Positions 22,994 through 31,100 of a DNA stretch of 41,517 nucleotides are shown here, in pieces. The notes beneath the pieces were generated by a model, which was given only the letters and a program-made list of their open reading frames with translations, was not told where the DNA came from and did no database searches. Origin of the DNA: Acidobacteriota bacterium (GTDB lineage: Bacteria > Acidobacteriota > Terriglobia > Bryobacterales > Bryobacteraceae); NCBI GenBank assembly GCA_018268935.1, contig JAFDVS010000037.1, positions 36,570 through 78,086 on the forward strand, in the 5' to 3' direction. The translations under genes were made by a program, and so were the position numbers. The stretch's first letter is position 1; each line of letters starts with the position of its first letter.

Positions 22994-24256
22994 TTATCTG
23001 CGTTGATCCGCGTGCATCGGCGGCCTCTGCAACAATCCCGCCAGCGCCCCATCCTCCCCACCCATCGCCTCCACACTCGCTAACCCCACCGCGATCCGCC
23101 GCGCCAACACCCGAGCATCCGTTTCCACCCTCTTCGCCGGCGCAAACAGCTCCTGCGCCGCTTCCATCCACCCCTCCACACCCGCAAATAAATCCGTCCC
23201 AGCACCACCGGAAACAGGCAGTATCCCCCCAATCAATCGCCTCTGCCTCGCCGCCAGCGTCTGCAATTCACTCCAATGATCCCGCGCCATCGACAACACC
23301 AGGACCCTCGAACCCTCCGGCAGTTCCCGCCACTTCCCGCCAAAACGCCCCGCCAGATCCCGTAGCGCCCAAGCTTCGCTCCAAGCCAGATCCGCCGCCA
23401 TCACACTCCCGTTCGCAATCTCCCCGCTCCGCGCCTCCGCATCCCGCGCCGAAACTCCCTGCTCTCGCAGCCACTCCACCAGCAGCGCCTCTCCAGGCGC
23501 CACCACGCGCACCACCCGCTCCCCCGCCGTCGCACTCGCCACACCCGCCACTCCAATCTCATCCACCGCCTGCAATTCCAACTGCACGTGGAAACCCTCC
23601 AGCCGTGCTCGCAAGCGATCCCGAACCGACGCGCTCGACACAACACCCGCCAGCCGCAGCGTGCCATCCAACTCCTCCAGCCGCACAGCCCGTTCCCTAC
23701 ACAATCCCAACTCATGCAGCGCTCCCCAAATCATCGCCGCATCCGCATCCGCGGAAACAGCATGCGCCGCCACTCCCCCAACCACAGGAGCACGCACCAC
23801 CCCCACTGGCTCACTCACCCGGGGAGCCACCACCCGAGCCTCCGTCCGGGGCAAAACCAGATCGGCCTTCCTCTCCGCAACAACTCTCCGCTCCACAACA
23901 GGCGTCACTGGCCGCATCACCTCCCAAAGCCCCACCGCACCCGCCAAACACAAGCTCCCCAACAATCCGTACACCGGCACGCGCTTCCACAACACCGGCG
24001 CCCTCTCCACCCGCTCGCGGTTCTGCATACGACGCAGCACCCGAGCCCGAGCCGCCTCCACCCGCTCCGCGCTCAAAAATCTCCCCTGCCCGCGAGCCTC
24101 CGCAACCGAATGCACCACATCCTCCAACTGCGCCACCCGAGTCCTGCACTCCCAACAAGCCTGCAGATGCCGCCGCGTCATCGCCGCCGCCAGCAGTCCC
24201 TGCTCGCCATCCAACCAAGCCAGCAGCCGTTCGTCACTGCAGTGTTTCGGAGTCAT
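22994..24256 (-). CDS. Zinc-binding anti-sigma factor (membrane, with large outer domain)
   Basis: A 420-aa anti-sigma factor partnered with the ECF sigma gene just upstream. The N-terminal zinc-binding anti-sigma domain contains H-x3-C-x2-C (His30, Cys34, Cys37; RRHLQACWEC) and would bind the sigma factor in the cytoplasm. One membrane helix follows (about 93-112, VPVYGLLGSLCLAGAVGLWE). The periplasmic part of about 300 residues has no family I recognise; it is rich in Val, Glu and Arg and helical. The start ATG at 24256 lies within the sigma gene (23-nt overlap), so the two are translationally coupled. The last ten codons are made from a three-unit tandem repeat. The signal sensed is unknown. 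Confidence 0.83.
   Translation of the reverse strand: MTPKHCSDERLLAWLDGEQGLLAAAMTRRHLQACWECRTRVAQLEDVVHSVAEARGQGRFLSAERVEAARARVLRRMQNRERVERAPVLWKRVPVYGLLGSLCLAGAVGLWEVMRPVTPVVERRVVAERKADLVLPRTEARVVAPRVSEPVGVVRAPVVGGVAAHAVSADADAAMIWGALHELGLCRERAVRLEELDGTLRLAGVVSSASVRDRLRARLEGFHVQLELQAVDEIGVAGVASATAGERVVRVVAPGEALLVEWLREQGVSARDAEARSGEIANGSVMAADLAWSEAWALRDLAGRFGGKWRELPEGSRVLVLSMARDHWSELQTLAARQRRLIGGILPVSGGAGTDLFAGVEGWMEAAQELFAPAKRVETDARVLARRIAVGLASVEAMGGEDGALAGLLQRPPMHADQRR
22996..23025. repeat. Three tandem 10-bp units (ATCTGCGTTG-type)
   Basis: ATCTGCGTTG, ATCCGCGTGC and ATCGGCGGCC follow each other exactly. The block forms the 3' end of the anti-sigma gene (encoding PPMHADQRR) and lies about 14-43 nt upstream of the DapA-like start. 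Similar 'ATCTGCGTTcATCTGCG' strings are, from memory, dispersed in many acidobacterial and planctomycete genomes. Confidence 0.5.
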
Positions 24257-24785
24257 TCCGTACCTCCCATCTCCGAACCACCGGCCGCCGCTCGGCGCCA
24301 GGCTTCCCCACAAACGCCTGCAACTTCTTCAACGCCCGAGCCAGCAGCACATTCACCGAATTCCCGCTAATCCCCAACGCCGCCCCAATTTCCCGGTACT
24401 TCAACGATTCCAACCGCAGCAGCACCACTTCCGTCTCCCGCCGCGTCAGCACCGCCATCATCCGGTCCCAATCCCCATCCCCGGACACTTCCGGAGCCAC
24501 CGCAATCGTATCCAGTACATCTGCATCATCCAGCGAAACTTCCCGTTTCAAATGATGCTGCACCCGCTTCCCCGCCCCTCGCCGCACCACACAAAACGTC
24601 CACGCCCGCGGATTCTCAATCGCCTTGCCCGTCACCAATTCATCGAACAACAACAAAAATGCCTCCTGCACAATCTCTTCCGCCTCAGCGACGGAACCCG
24701 TCAAGCGTGCCGCATAGCGCACCATCGACTCATACCAGGAGTCGAACAGGGCATTCACCACCGCCGTGGCGTCGTCACGCGTCAA
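24234..24785 (-). CDS. ECF RNA polymerase sigma factor
   Basis: A 183-aa sigma-70 family factor of the extracytoplasmic-function type. Region 2 is ALFDSWYESMVRYAARLTGS with EEIVQEAFLLLFDEL; region 4 is LTRRETEVVLLRLESLKYRE followed by the helix-turn-helix IGAALGISGNSVNVLLARAL. It directs RNA polymerase to stress- or envelope-related promoters and is held by the co-encoded anti-sigma factor. The start is a TTG at 24785: AAGGAGC lies 6 nt upstream and the ORF begins just before region 2. The frame is open to 24923, but that part encodes PLADARGSV, which is simply the antisense of the hairpin repeat at 24833-24859, so it is not protein. The stop overlaps the anti-sigma start. Confidence 0.92.
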   Translation of the reverse strand: MTRDDATAVVNALFDSWYESMVRYAARLTGSVAEAEEIVQEAFLLLFDELVTGKAIENPRAWTFCVVRRGAGKRVQHHLKREVSLDDADVLDTIAVAPEVSGDGDWDRMMAVLTRRETEVVLLRLESLKYREIGAALGISGNSVNVLLARALKKLQAFVGKPGAERRPVVRRWEVRNDSETLQ

Positions 24786-24832
24786 AAAGCGCTCCTTATA
24801 AACAAGGTGCCATCCCACCCCGATTTTAGCGA

Positions 24833-24859
24833 CAGAGCCACGCGCGTCAGCAAGTGGCC
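24833..24859. repeat. Covarying hairpin element, copy 2
   Basis: CAGA, stem GCCAC (24837-24841), loop GCGCGTCAGCAA (24842-24853), stem GTGGC (24854-24858). The loop is identical to that of the copy at 20006-20032, with compensatory stem differences. It lies in the 136-nt gap between the divergent sigma and hypothetical genes. Confidence 0.8.
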
Positions 24860-24921
24860 CTCCACCCCTTGCACCCGTCCCGGCATGGGCACATACTTCT
24901 GGGTGAGGAAAGGAGTCACCC

Positions 24922-25440
24922 ATGCCACAAAACTACGAATGGGCGCCGAACCCCAACCCGGAGGCCCCCGGACAGCCATTCGTCGAACCTGAAACCCTCA
25001 GCGGTCTCGGCCCCTACCGCCATCATCTCCTCGCCAGCGACGGCCACCGTGTCCCATTTCCCCTCGGCATCCTCAGAAGCAACCGCTACTGCCGCGCCAC
25101 ACACTGCCGTGCACTCGTCCTTTCGCAAAGCGATTTCTCCGGACGCCGCCCCGGCCTCGACTACGTCATGGAGATCCGCATCACCGACCCGCCTCACGTC
25201 CAGGAAATCATCGATACCGCCGACGCCCTCGGCGTCATTGTTCCTACCTCCGGATCCGGATTGCTGGTGGCCGGCCTGGAGGCCCTCGGCTACACCGCCG
25301 CTACTGCCGCCACCGCGGTATTGGCAGGCGTAACGGTACTCACCACTCCTAACCCCAACACCGGCGCGGATGTCATTTGGCAGGACCGCGTACAGATCAG
25401 CACCGGAACAGTAACCGTGCAATACGAGTGCGTGGCGTAG
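24922..25440 (+). CDS. Hypothetical protein, 172 aa
   Basis: Not recognised. GGAAAGGAG lies 6 nt before the ATG, a very strong ribosome site, so the gene is well expressed or at least real. The N-terminus is Pro/Asn-rich (EWAPNPNPEAPGQPFVEPE). The middle is mixed alpha/beta with a YRHHLLASDGHRVPFPLG segment. A Gly/Ala/Thr-rich hydrophobic stretch (about 105-140) could be a membrane hairpin or a glycine-zipper. The C-terminus is beta-like (VQISTGTVTVQYECV). There is no signal peptide. It is divergent from the sigma/anti-sigma operon and could be part of its regulon, but nothing in the sequence proves this. Confidence 0.75.
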   Translation: MPQNYEWAPNPNPEAPGQPFVEPETLSGLGPYRHHLLASDGHRVPFPLGILRSNRYCRATHCRALVLSQSDFSGRRPGLDYVMEIRITDPPHVQEIIDTADALGVIVPTSGSGLLVAGLEALGYTAATAATAVLAGVTVLTTPNPNTGADVIWQDRVQISTGTVTVQYECVA

Positions 25441-25463
25441 AACCTCGCGCCGCCAAGCTCAGC

Positions 25464-25568
25464 ATGTTGATCCCGATTCTCCTGCTCGCAGCAGCTTTTC
25501 CACAAGCCGCAGCATCGCAACCAAACAGCCTTTGGTACAGGGAGCCACCACCCGCCTGGGGCGAGTGA
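25464..25568 (+). pseudogene. Truncated start of a secreted hydrolase (GH95-like?)
   Basis: An ATG opens a good signal peptide (MLIPILLLAAAFPQAAAS) followed by SLWYREPPPAWGE and a stop after 34 codons. Tryptophan-rich LWYxxPAxxWxEALP is how mature family 95 glycoside hydrolases (alpha-L-fucosidases) begin, so this may be the remaining 5' tip of such a gene. No Shine-Dalgarno sequence is seen. The match is short and from memory; a random ORF with a signal-like start is possible. Confidence 0.3.
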
Positions 25569-25940
25569 ACACGCGGTTGGCGCCTCGCCATCTTCCCCGA
25601 GAAACAAGTCATCACCGCCGCTGAGCCAGTCAACTTGGCTCTAGTAGGCCTGAACGCTGTTTCCGCAAAATCCAAACTCACAGACCCAGCCGCTCCACTC
25701 CGCCTCGAAAAGCCTCCCGCCCATTCGGCAACAATGAAGGAACGTCCACAATGTCCGTTGAACAGGCGATCCATGCGCCATGCCACGCGACTGCGATCAG
25801 GCAAGCGCCAATCTGCCCTTCCAAAGCGTCAAAGGCATCCTGGCCGGGCGCGGTATGTCCATTTCGGCAGAGGACATTCTGCTGGCAACGGTCACTTCGA
25901 TTGCCGAAAATCGAGGCAGTGAGGTTGTTAGGATAAGGTC
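25569..25940. other. Stretch of decayed coding sequence, no intact gene
   Basis: No complete gene. Protein-like fragments appear in different plus-strand frames: WRLAIFPEKQVITAAEPVN continuing as LALVGLNAVSAKSKL (about 25577-25690), MSVEQAIHA (from 25751), and ILAGRGMSISAEDILLATV continuing as TSIAENRG (about 25835-25920). The frame changes between fragments suggest old genes broken by frameshifts or deletions, possibly continuing the truncated gene at 25464. No family could be named. Confidence 0.4.
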
Positions 25941-26516
25941 ATGTGGCGGGCCAGTGTACTCGTTTTCGCGCTGCTTGGCGTCGCCTCTGGCGCTGATGCC
26001 AGTCTTTGGGGTTGGATAAAAGGCTACGATGGCAAACAACTACAGAGAGAAGCGCCGGAAGTGCGCCCGGCTGCGGCGGAGCGCCGCTTGATCGCTAGAT
26101 TGCTTCGCGCAGTCCCTCCGGAAACATGCGCTGTCGTCGACCCGAAACAGGAATGGCTGAAGAATTTGCGCTATCGGCTTGCACCGGTGCGAAAAGGCGA
26201 ACGCGTGATTCTAGTTGAGGCGGGTGAGGGATGCGCCAGAGGTGGGCAAGGGTCGAACGGATCCATGTGGCTTGTACGCACTGGGCAAGGAGTTCCAGCA
26301 ATTTTGGCGGGCGAACGACAGGGATTCTCCGGTTTCCTATACTCGCTTCGAAGCTCCCCCTCCATGGGGTATAGGGATGTGGTCCTCGGCTGGCATTACA
26401 GCGCAGGCGAGTTTTCGCTCGCCTATTTCCGGTTCCGTGGCACACGATATCGCATGCTCCGGACCGCGATTGCGACCCAGGATGCGAACGGCGGCATTCG
26501 GATTCGCCCTAACTGA
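25941..26516 (+). CDS. Secreted hypothetical protein, 191 aa
   Basis: Not recognised. A signal peptide (MWRASVLVFALLGVASGADA) is followed by SLWGWIKGYDGKQLQ and a beta-rich mature domain with Cys63 and Cys98 that could form a disulfide. AGGATAAGG lies just before the ATG. The use of G and C at third positions is balanced, unlike the C3-rich plus genes elsewhere, which places it in the accessory patch of 25.4-28.1 kb. It resembles the 1570-2235 protein in style (short secreted, beta-rich, balanced codons), but I cannot show homology. Convergent with the antitoxin gene. Confidence 0.7.
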   Translation: MWRASVLVFALLGVASGADASLWGWIKGYDGKQLQREAPEVRPAAAERRLIARLLRAVPPETCAVVDPKQEWLKNLRYRLAPVRKGERVILVEAGEGCARGGQGSNGSMWLVRTGQGVPAILAGERQGFSGFLYSLRSSPSMGYRDVVLGWHYSAGEFSLAYFRFRGTRYRMLRTAIATQDANGGIRIRPN

Positions 26517-26613
26517 CTGGAGTCACCAGCACGGAGCTTGCCTCCGGATGCGGCGACGGAGCTGTCAGCCCTCAACCCAATCGTGCAAAGCCGAGAACCG
26601 GCGAAGCTCAAGG

Positions 26614-26922
26614 CTAATCGCGATGGACCGCCTTCAGTACGAGTTGTGGCTCGTGGGCGATAATCTGCAGCAGGGCTGCTGCTGGACCCGTGGGGCGGCG
26701 GCGGTCCTGTTCCCAATTCTGCAATGTCTTCACGCTGACGCCGATCAGATTCGCGAATTCGGATTGGGAAAGGCTCGTGCGTTCGCGAATGGAGCGCACT
26801 TCCGATGCCTGTATCACGAAACGGCGCGAGGGCTTGCTCTGCCCCCGCAAGATCGCTCCCCCCTCGCGAACGCTTTCCAGCAACTCCCCGAAAGTCTTCG
26901 AATCAAGCCCCTTTTGCTTCAT
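26614..26922 (-). CDS. Xre/HigA-type antitoxin (HTH), partner toxin decayed
   Basis: A 102-aa DNA-binding antitoxin of the HigA/RelB-like Xre group. A helix-turn-helix is plain: LSQSEFANLIGVSVKTLQNW (about residues 52-71), followed by EQDRRRPTGPAAALLQI, the usual end of this family. The N-terminal 40 residues (FGELLESVREGGAILRG) are the toxin-binding part. The ATG at 26922 has AAGGAG 7 nt upstream; a TTG two codons earlier is less likely. It overlaps by 20 nt the end of a toxin gene that is broken, so it is an orphan antitoxin here. It may still repress its own promoter or neutralise a related toxin encoded elsewhere. Confidence 0.85.
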   Translation of the reverse strand: MKQKGLDSKTFGELLESVREGGAILRGQSKPSRRFVIQASEVRSIRERTSLSQSEFANLIGVSVKTLQNWEQDRRRPTGPAAALLQIIAHEPQLVLKAVHRD

Positions 26923-27115
26923 CGCCAAACTCCTTTTTCACCAGCTTCGCCAACTGCGCAGTTTGCGCCGAGGTCAAATTAGCGGCCACATTCCTCGGCA
27001 GTGTAATAAGGAGAAGAATCAAATTTCTCCGAGGGCGCCACCGCTCTTGCCTCGCGCACCCACCGATACACGAATCTTCCGGATGCCACCGCCTCCCCTT
27101 ATAAGCGTCGTAATC
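26903..27115 (-). pseudogene. RelE/HigB-family toxin, truncated and frameshifted
   Basis: The remains of the toxin that belongs to the adjacent antitoxin. The first piece, TLIRGGGGIRKIRVSVGARG then KSGGALGEI and a stop, is the core of RelE/HigB2-like mRNA interferases (the usual core is GIRKIRW-x-GKSGGAR). After a frame change the second piece reads ILLLITLPRNVAANLTSAQT then AQLAKLVKKEFGDEA, which is their C-terminal part. About ten residues expected between the pieces (the GxRVIYYW strand) are missing, so an internal deletion caused the frameshift. The N-terminal 40 or so residues are also gone. The toxin is almost surely inactive. Confidence 0.75.
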
Positions 27116-27426
27116 CGAGGGGACCTCGCTATGAACCTTCGAATCCAGATCTCCGAGCGAGTGGCAAAGCTCACCGGTGAAATGACCCAACCGATAGCCC
27201 GTGGATGCCGCCAGTGGATGAGATCATAGCCACGCGCCCAAAGCGATCCTTCGGAACGGCAGTAATGGAGGAAGGGCTCCAATGTCTGTAGGGCCTCCCG
27301 CTGCGAACGGTTCGAGCTCAGGATACCTGCCAGTTGTCTGTTACCTGGCGTCCGGCCACTGCGACGCTCCGGTGGACTCGCGTGGAGCGCCAGCAGCGCA
27401 ACTCGGGGCATAATAAAGGGACAGCG
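27116..27426. other. Intergenic, possible old coding fragment on minus strand
   Basis: No intact gene. On the minus strand one frame reads QREALQTLEPFLHYCRSEGS then LWARGYDLIHWRHPRAIGW (about 27190-27300), which looks like part of a real protein but has no start or family I recognise. On the plus strand the last 25 nt contain CATAAT and AAAGGG before the mntA start. This may be DNA carried along with the toxin-antitoxin genes. Confidence 0.35.
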
Positions 27427-27741
27427 ATGAGTCAGATGCTCCATCTCGGCACCATAGAGGTTGACAAGACCCTGTTGGCCGATCTCTGCCGGCGGTACCA
27501 CGTTCGCGAACTCTCGCTGTTTGGATCGGCTGCTCGAGGCGAGATGCGCCCCGACAGCGATATTGATCTTCTTGTCGAGTTTCTGCCGAACGCGGAGGTA
27601 GGCCTGGTGGAGCATGCCGGGTTGATGCTGGATCTTCAGAAGCTTCTTGGGCGGAAGGTCGACCTCGTATCAAAGAACGGTTTGAAACCGCGCATCCGGC
27701 CTTACGTGCTAGCCGATGCTCAACTTGTCTATGCGGCGTGA
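27427..27741 (+). CDS. mntA: MntA-type nucleotidyltransferase antitoxin
   Basis: A 104-aa minimal nucleotidyltransferase of the MNT/HEPN toxin-antitoxin class. The catalytic signature GSX10DXD is exact: Gly33-Ser34 in SLFGSAARGEMR and Asp45, Asp47 in DSDIDLLVEF. Known members (e.g. Shewanella MntA) neutralise HepT by adding AMP groups to a tyrosine. Start: the ATG at 27427 has AAAGGG 6 nt upstream; the frame open to 27334 was rejected because of that ribosome site. It overlaps the downstream HEPN gene by 11 nt, so the two are translationally coupled. Balanced codon use marks it as horizontally acquired. Confidence 0.92.
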   Translation: MSQMLHLGTIEVDKTLLADLCRRYHVRELSLFGSAARGEMRPDSDIDLLVEFLPNAEVGLVEHAGLMLDLQKLLGRKVDLVSKNGLKPRIRPYVLADAQLVYAA

Positions 27742-28090
27742 TGACCTGTACCTCAATGACATCCTCGAGGCTGTTGATCACATTGCCACGTTTCTTGAGC
27801 AAATGGATTTTGAAGCCTTCCTCCAATCGGAGTTGGTTCGAAGCGCAGTAGTGCAAAAGCTCGCGATCATCGGAGAGGCTGCGGCACGGATCTCGAACGA
27901 GTTGAACGGCCGTTATCCAAAAACCCCATGGCCTCAAATAGTCGCCTTCCGGAACATTTTGATTCACGCATATTTTGGAATTGACTGGAACGAAGTTTGG
28001 AAGGCCGCTCGGGTTGACTGTCCCGCCCTGCGTCGGGAAGTCACCAGCATTCTGGCAGCGGAGTTCGGCGGATTGAATAAGGCGGAATGA
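27731..28090 (+). CDS. hepT: HEPN-domain RNase toxin (HepT, DUF86)
   Basis: A 119-aa all-helical HEPN toxin that cuts RNA when not modified. The active-site motif RX4HXY is intact: Arg74, His79 and Tyr81 in RNILIHAYFGIDW; Tyr81 is the residue AMPylated by MntA in studied pairs. Other family features: QKLAIIGEAAARIS and YPKTPWPQIVAFR. The ATG at 27731 overlaps the end of mntA (11 nt); an ATG at 27716 would add MLNLS and a 26-nt overlap. Both motifs being intact means the pair is probably functional, in contrast to the wrecked toxin next door. After it, GCCCGGTTGGGC and a run of eight A's lie at about 28099-28127, a weak hairpin only. Confidence 0.92.
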   Translation: MRRDDLYLNDILEAVDHIATFLEQMDFEAFLQSELVRSAVVQKLAIIGEAAARISNELNGRYPKTPWPQIVAFRNILIHAYFGIDWNEVWKAARVDCPALRREVTSILAAEFGGLNKAE

Positions 28091-28198
28091 AACGAGAAGC
28101 CCGGTTGGGCATTCAGTCAAAAAAAATCCCACCCCTGTAGCGAAAAACCCCACCCCAACCCTACTTACTAACCAGAGAACCTTCAGGAGGTCACCACC

Positions 28199-31100
28199 AT
28201 GACTCGCCAAGTCGCCCCATGGGCCCTAGCCCTCATCCTCACCACCCAACTCCCCGCCCAATCCACATCCTCCACCGTCAGCGGCAAGATCACCGACCCC
28301 ACCGGCGCCATCGTCCCCGCCGCCTCCATTAGCGCATCCAATGAGGACACCGGACTCCGCCGTGCCACCACCTCCAACGACAACGGCGTCTACGTCGTCC
28401 CCCTCCTCCCGCCCGGCCGCTACCGCCTCAGCGTCCAGAAGGACGGCTTCAAACCCATCACCCGCACCGGCATCGTCCTCCAAGTCGATCAGGTCGCCCG
28501 CATCGACTTCGTCCTCGACCTCGGCGCCGTCGCCGAAACTGTCGAAGTCACCGACAACGCCCCGCTCCTCCAGCAGGACACCTCCGCCCTCGGCCAGGTC
28601 GTCGACAACCAGAAAATCCTCTCCCTCCCCCTCAACGGCCGCATGACCTTCCGCCTCGTCAATCTCACCCCCGGCATCATCGTCACGCCCGGTTCCAGCG
28701 GCCAGTTCGGCGACGTCTCCGTCGGCACCTTCGACGACATCAATTTCTCCATCAACGGCGGACGCGCCCAATCGAACGAAGTCATGGTCGACGGCGTCCC
28801 CTCCACCACTGGCTTCCTCAACCTCATGACCACCGTCCCCTCCGTCGACGCCACCCAGGAGTTCAAAGTCCAATCCAACTCCATGTCCGCCGAATGGGGC
28901 CGTTTCGGCGGCGGTGTCATCAACGTCTCCACCCGCGGCGGCACCAATGAATTCCATGGATCATTATTCGAATTCGTCCGCAATAGCGCCTTCGATTCCA
29001 ATGAATTCTTCAATAAACGCGCCGGCCGCGACATCCCGCCCTTCCGCATGAATCAATTCGGAGGCTCCGTAGGCGGCCCCATCCAGCGCAACAAGACATT
29101 CTTCTTCGCCAATTACGAAGCCACCCGCTGGCGCCGCGGCGATATCTTCAACACCACCGTGCCCACCCTCCTCCAGCGTGGCGGCGATTTCTCGAAAACC
29201 TTCACCCAAACCGGCGACCTCATCGTCATCTACGATCCCCTCACCAGCGCCGCAGTCGCCCCCGGCAGCACGAACTTCCGCCGCACCATCTTCCCCAACA
29301 ACGTCATCCCGCAATCCCGCTTCGATGCCGTCGGCGCCAACATCGTCAAATTCTTCCCCACCCCCAACGTCCCCGGCACCGCGCTCACCGAAACGCAAAA
29401 TTTCCTCAGCAACGCCGCCCGCCAGATCAACAAAAACGAAGGCGCCATCCGCATCGACCGCAACGTCACCGACAAGCTCCGCATGTTCGGCCGCCTCGCC
29501 GTCACCGACAACGTCCTCGGCCAGCCCGATCACTTCCGCAACGAAGCCACCCCCGGCGTCGGAGCCAATGGCAACATCCAATTCCGCTACTACACCGCCG
29601 CCCTCGACGCCACTTACACGCTCTCCGCCACATCCCTCCTCAACATCCGCTACGGCCTCGCCCGCTTCAACTGGGCTCGCAAAACACGCAGCTACGGCTT
29701 CGATCAGCGCTCGCTCGGCATGGCCGACTCGGTCGTAAGCCAGATGCAAATCCCCGTCTTCCCCAATATGTCTGTCGAAGGCTACAGCGGCATGGCAGGC
29801 GGCAGCTTCATCGACACAGGCCAAGACACGCACAGCCTGCTCCCGTCCCTCACCATCATCAAAGGTAAGCACACCTGGAAGGCCGGTGGCGATCTCCGAC
29901 TCCGCCGCAACAATCTTTGGATCATCGCCAACGGCGGCGGCACCTACAACGTCACCCGAGCCTTCACCCGTGGCCCCGATCCCAACGTCTTCACCGCCAA
30001 CGCAGGCAACGGAGTCGCCAGCCTCTTGCTCGGCACCGCCGCCGGCGGCTCCATCGGAAGCTACCCCGGCGCATCGCTGCAAAACTTCTATTACTCCGGC
30101 TATTTCCAGGATGACTGGCGCATCGGCAAGCGCCTCACCCTCAACCTCGGCATCCGCTACGAAACCGAAACGCCTTACACCGAGCGCCGCAACTACCTCG
30201 CCTTCTTCGATGTCAATCAAGCAAGCCCGCTCGCCAACCCCTCCTTCCCCAACCTCAAGGGCGGGCTTCGCTTCACCACCAAAGACGGCCTCGGCCGCTC
30301 CGCCTACGCGCAGGACAGCAACAACTTCTCCCCCCGCATCGGCCTCGCCTACGCCCTCAACAACAAGACCACCATCCGCACCGGCTTCGGCGCATTCTAC
30401 GGAGCCCTCGAACTCAGCAACGACCTCAACAATTTCACCCCCGTCAACGGCAACGGCTTCAGTGGCAGCACGCCCTTCGTCGGCACCATCGACAACGTCA
30501 CGCCTTTCGCCTATCTCCGCAACCCCTATCCCACCGGCCTCCAATCGCCTCCCGGAAGCGGAGCAGGCGCGCTCGCCATGGTTGGCCAAGCCATCTCCAG
30601 TTGGGATTACGCCGGACGCACGCCCTACACCATGCAGTGGAACTTCGACGTCCAGCGCAGCATCACATCGGACCTGCTCGTCGATGTCGCCTACGCCGGC
30701 AGCCGCGGTCTCCACCTCGCCCGCGTCTACGATTACAACGCGCTCCCCACCGACCTGCTCTCGCAAGGCACCGCTCTCCAGCAACTCGTCGATAATCCCT
30801 TCTACGGCAAAATCAACGTGGGCACACTCGCTCAGCAGCGCATCCAACGCCGTCAGCTATTACTCCCCTATCCGCAGTTCACCGGAGTCACCATCCTCAA
30901 TGCCCCGGCCGCCAGTTCCATCTACCACTCCATCCAAATCAAAGTCGAAAAGCGCCTCTCCAAAGGCCAAAGCCTCCTCGTCTCCTTCACCGGCGCAAAA
31001 CTAATCGGGAACTCCAACAACAACCTCGCCGGACTCGGCGTCCAATCCAACGGAACCGGCACCCAGGATTGGTACAACCTTCGTGGAGAGCGCTCCATCA

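Noticed and set aside
24786..24923. Extension of the sigma factor containing PLADARGSV
   Set aside because: That peptide is the antisense of the hairpin repeat; a TTG with AAGGAGC marks the true start.
28964..30847. A 627-codon open frame on the minus strand
   Set aside because: It is antisense to the TonB receptor; its Gly/Glu/Val-rich translation is the mirror of C3-rich codons, with no domain.
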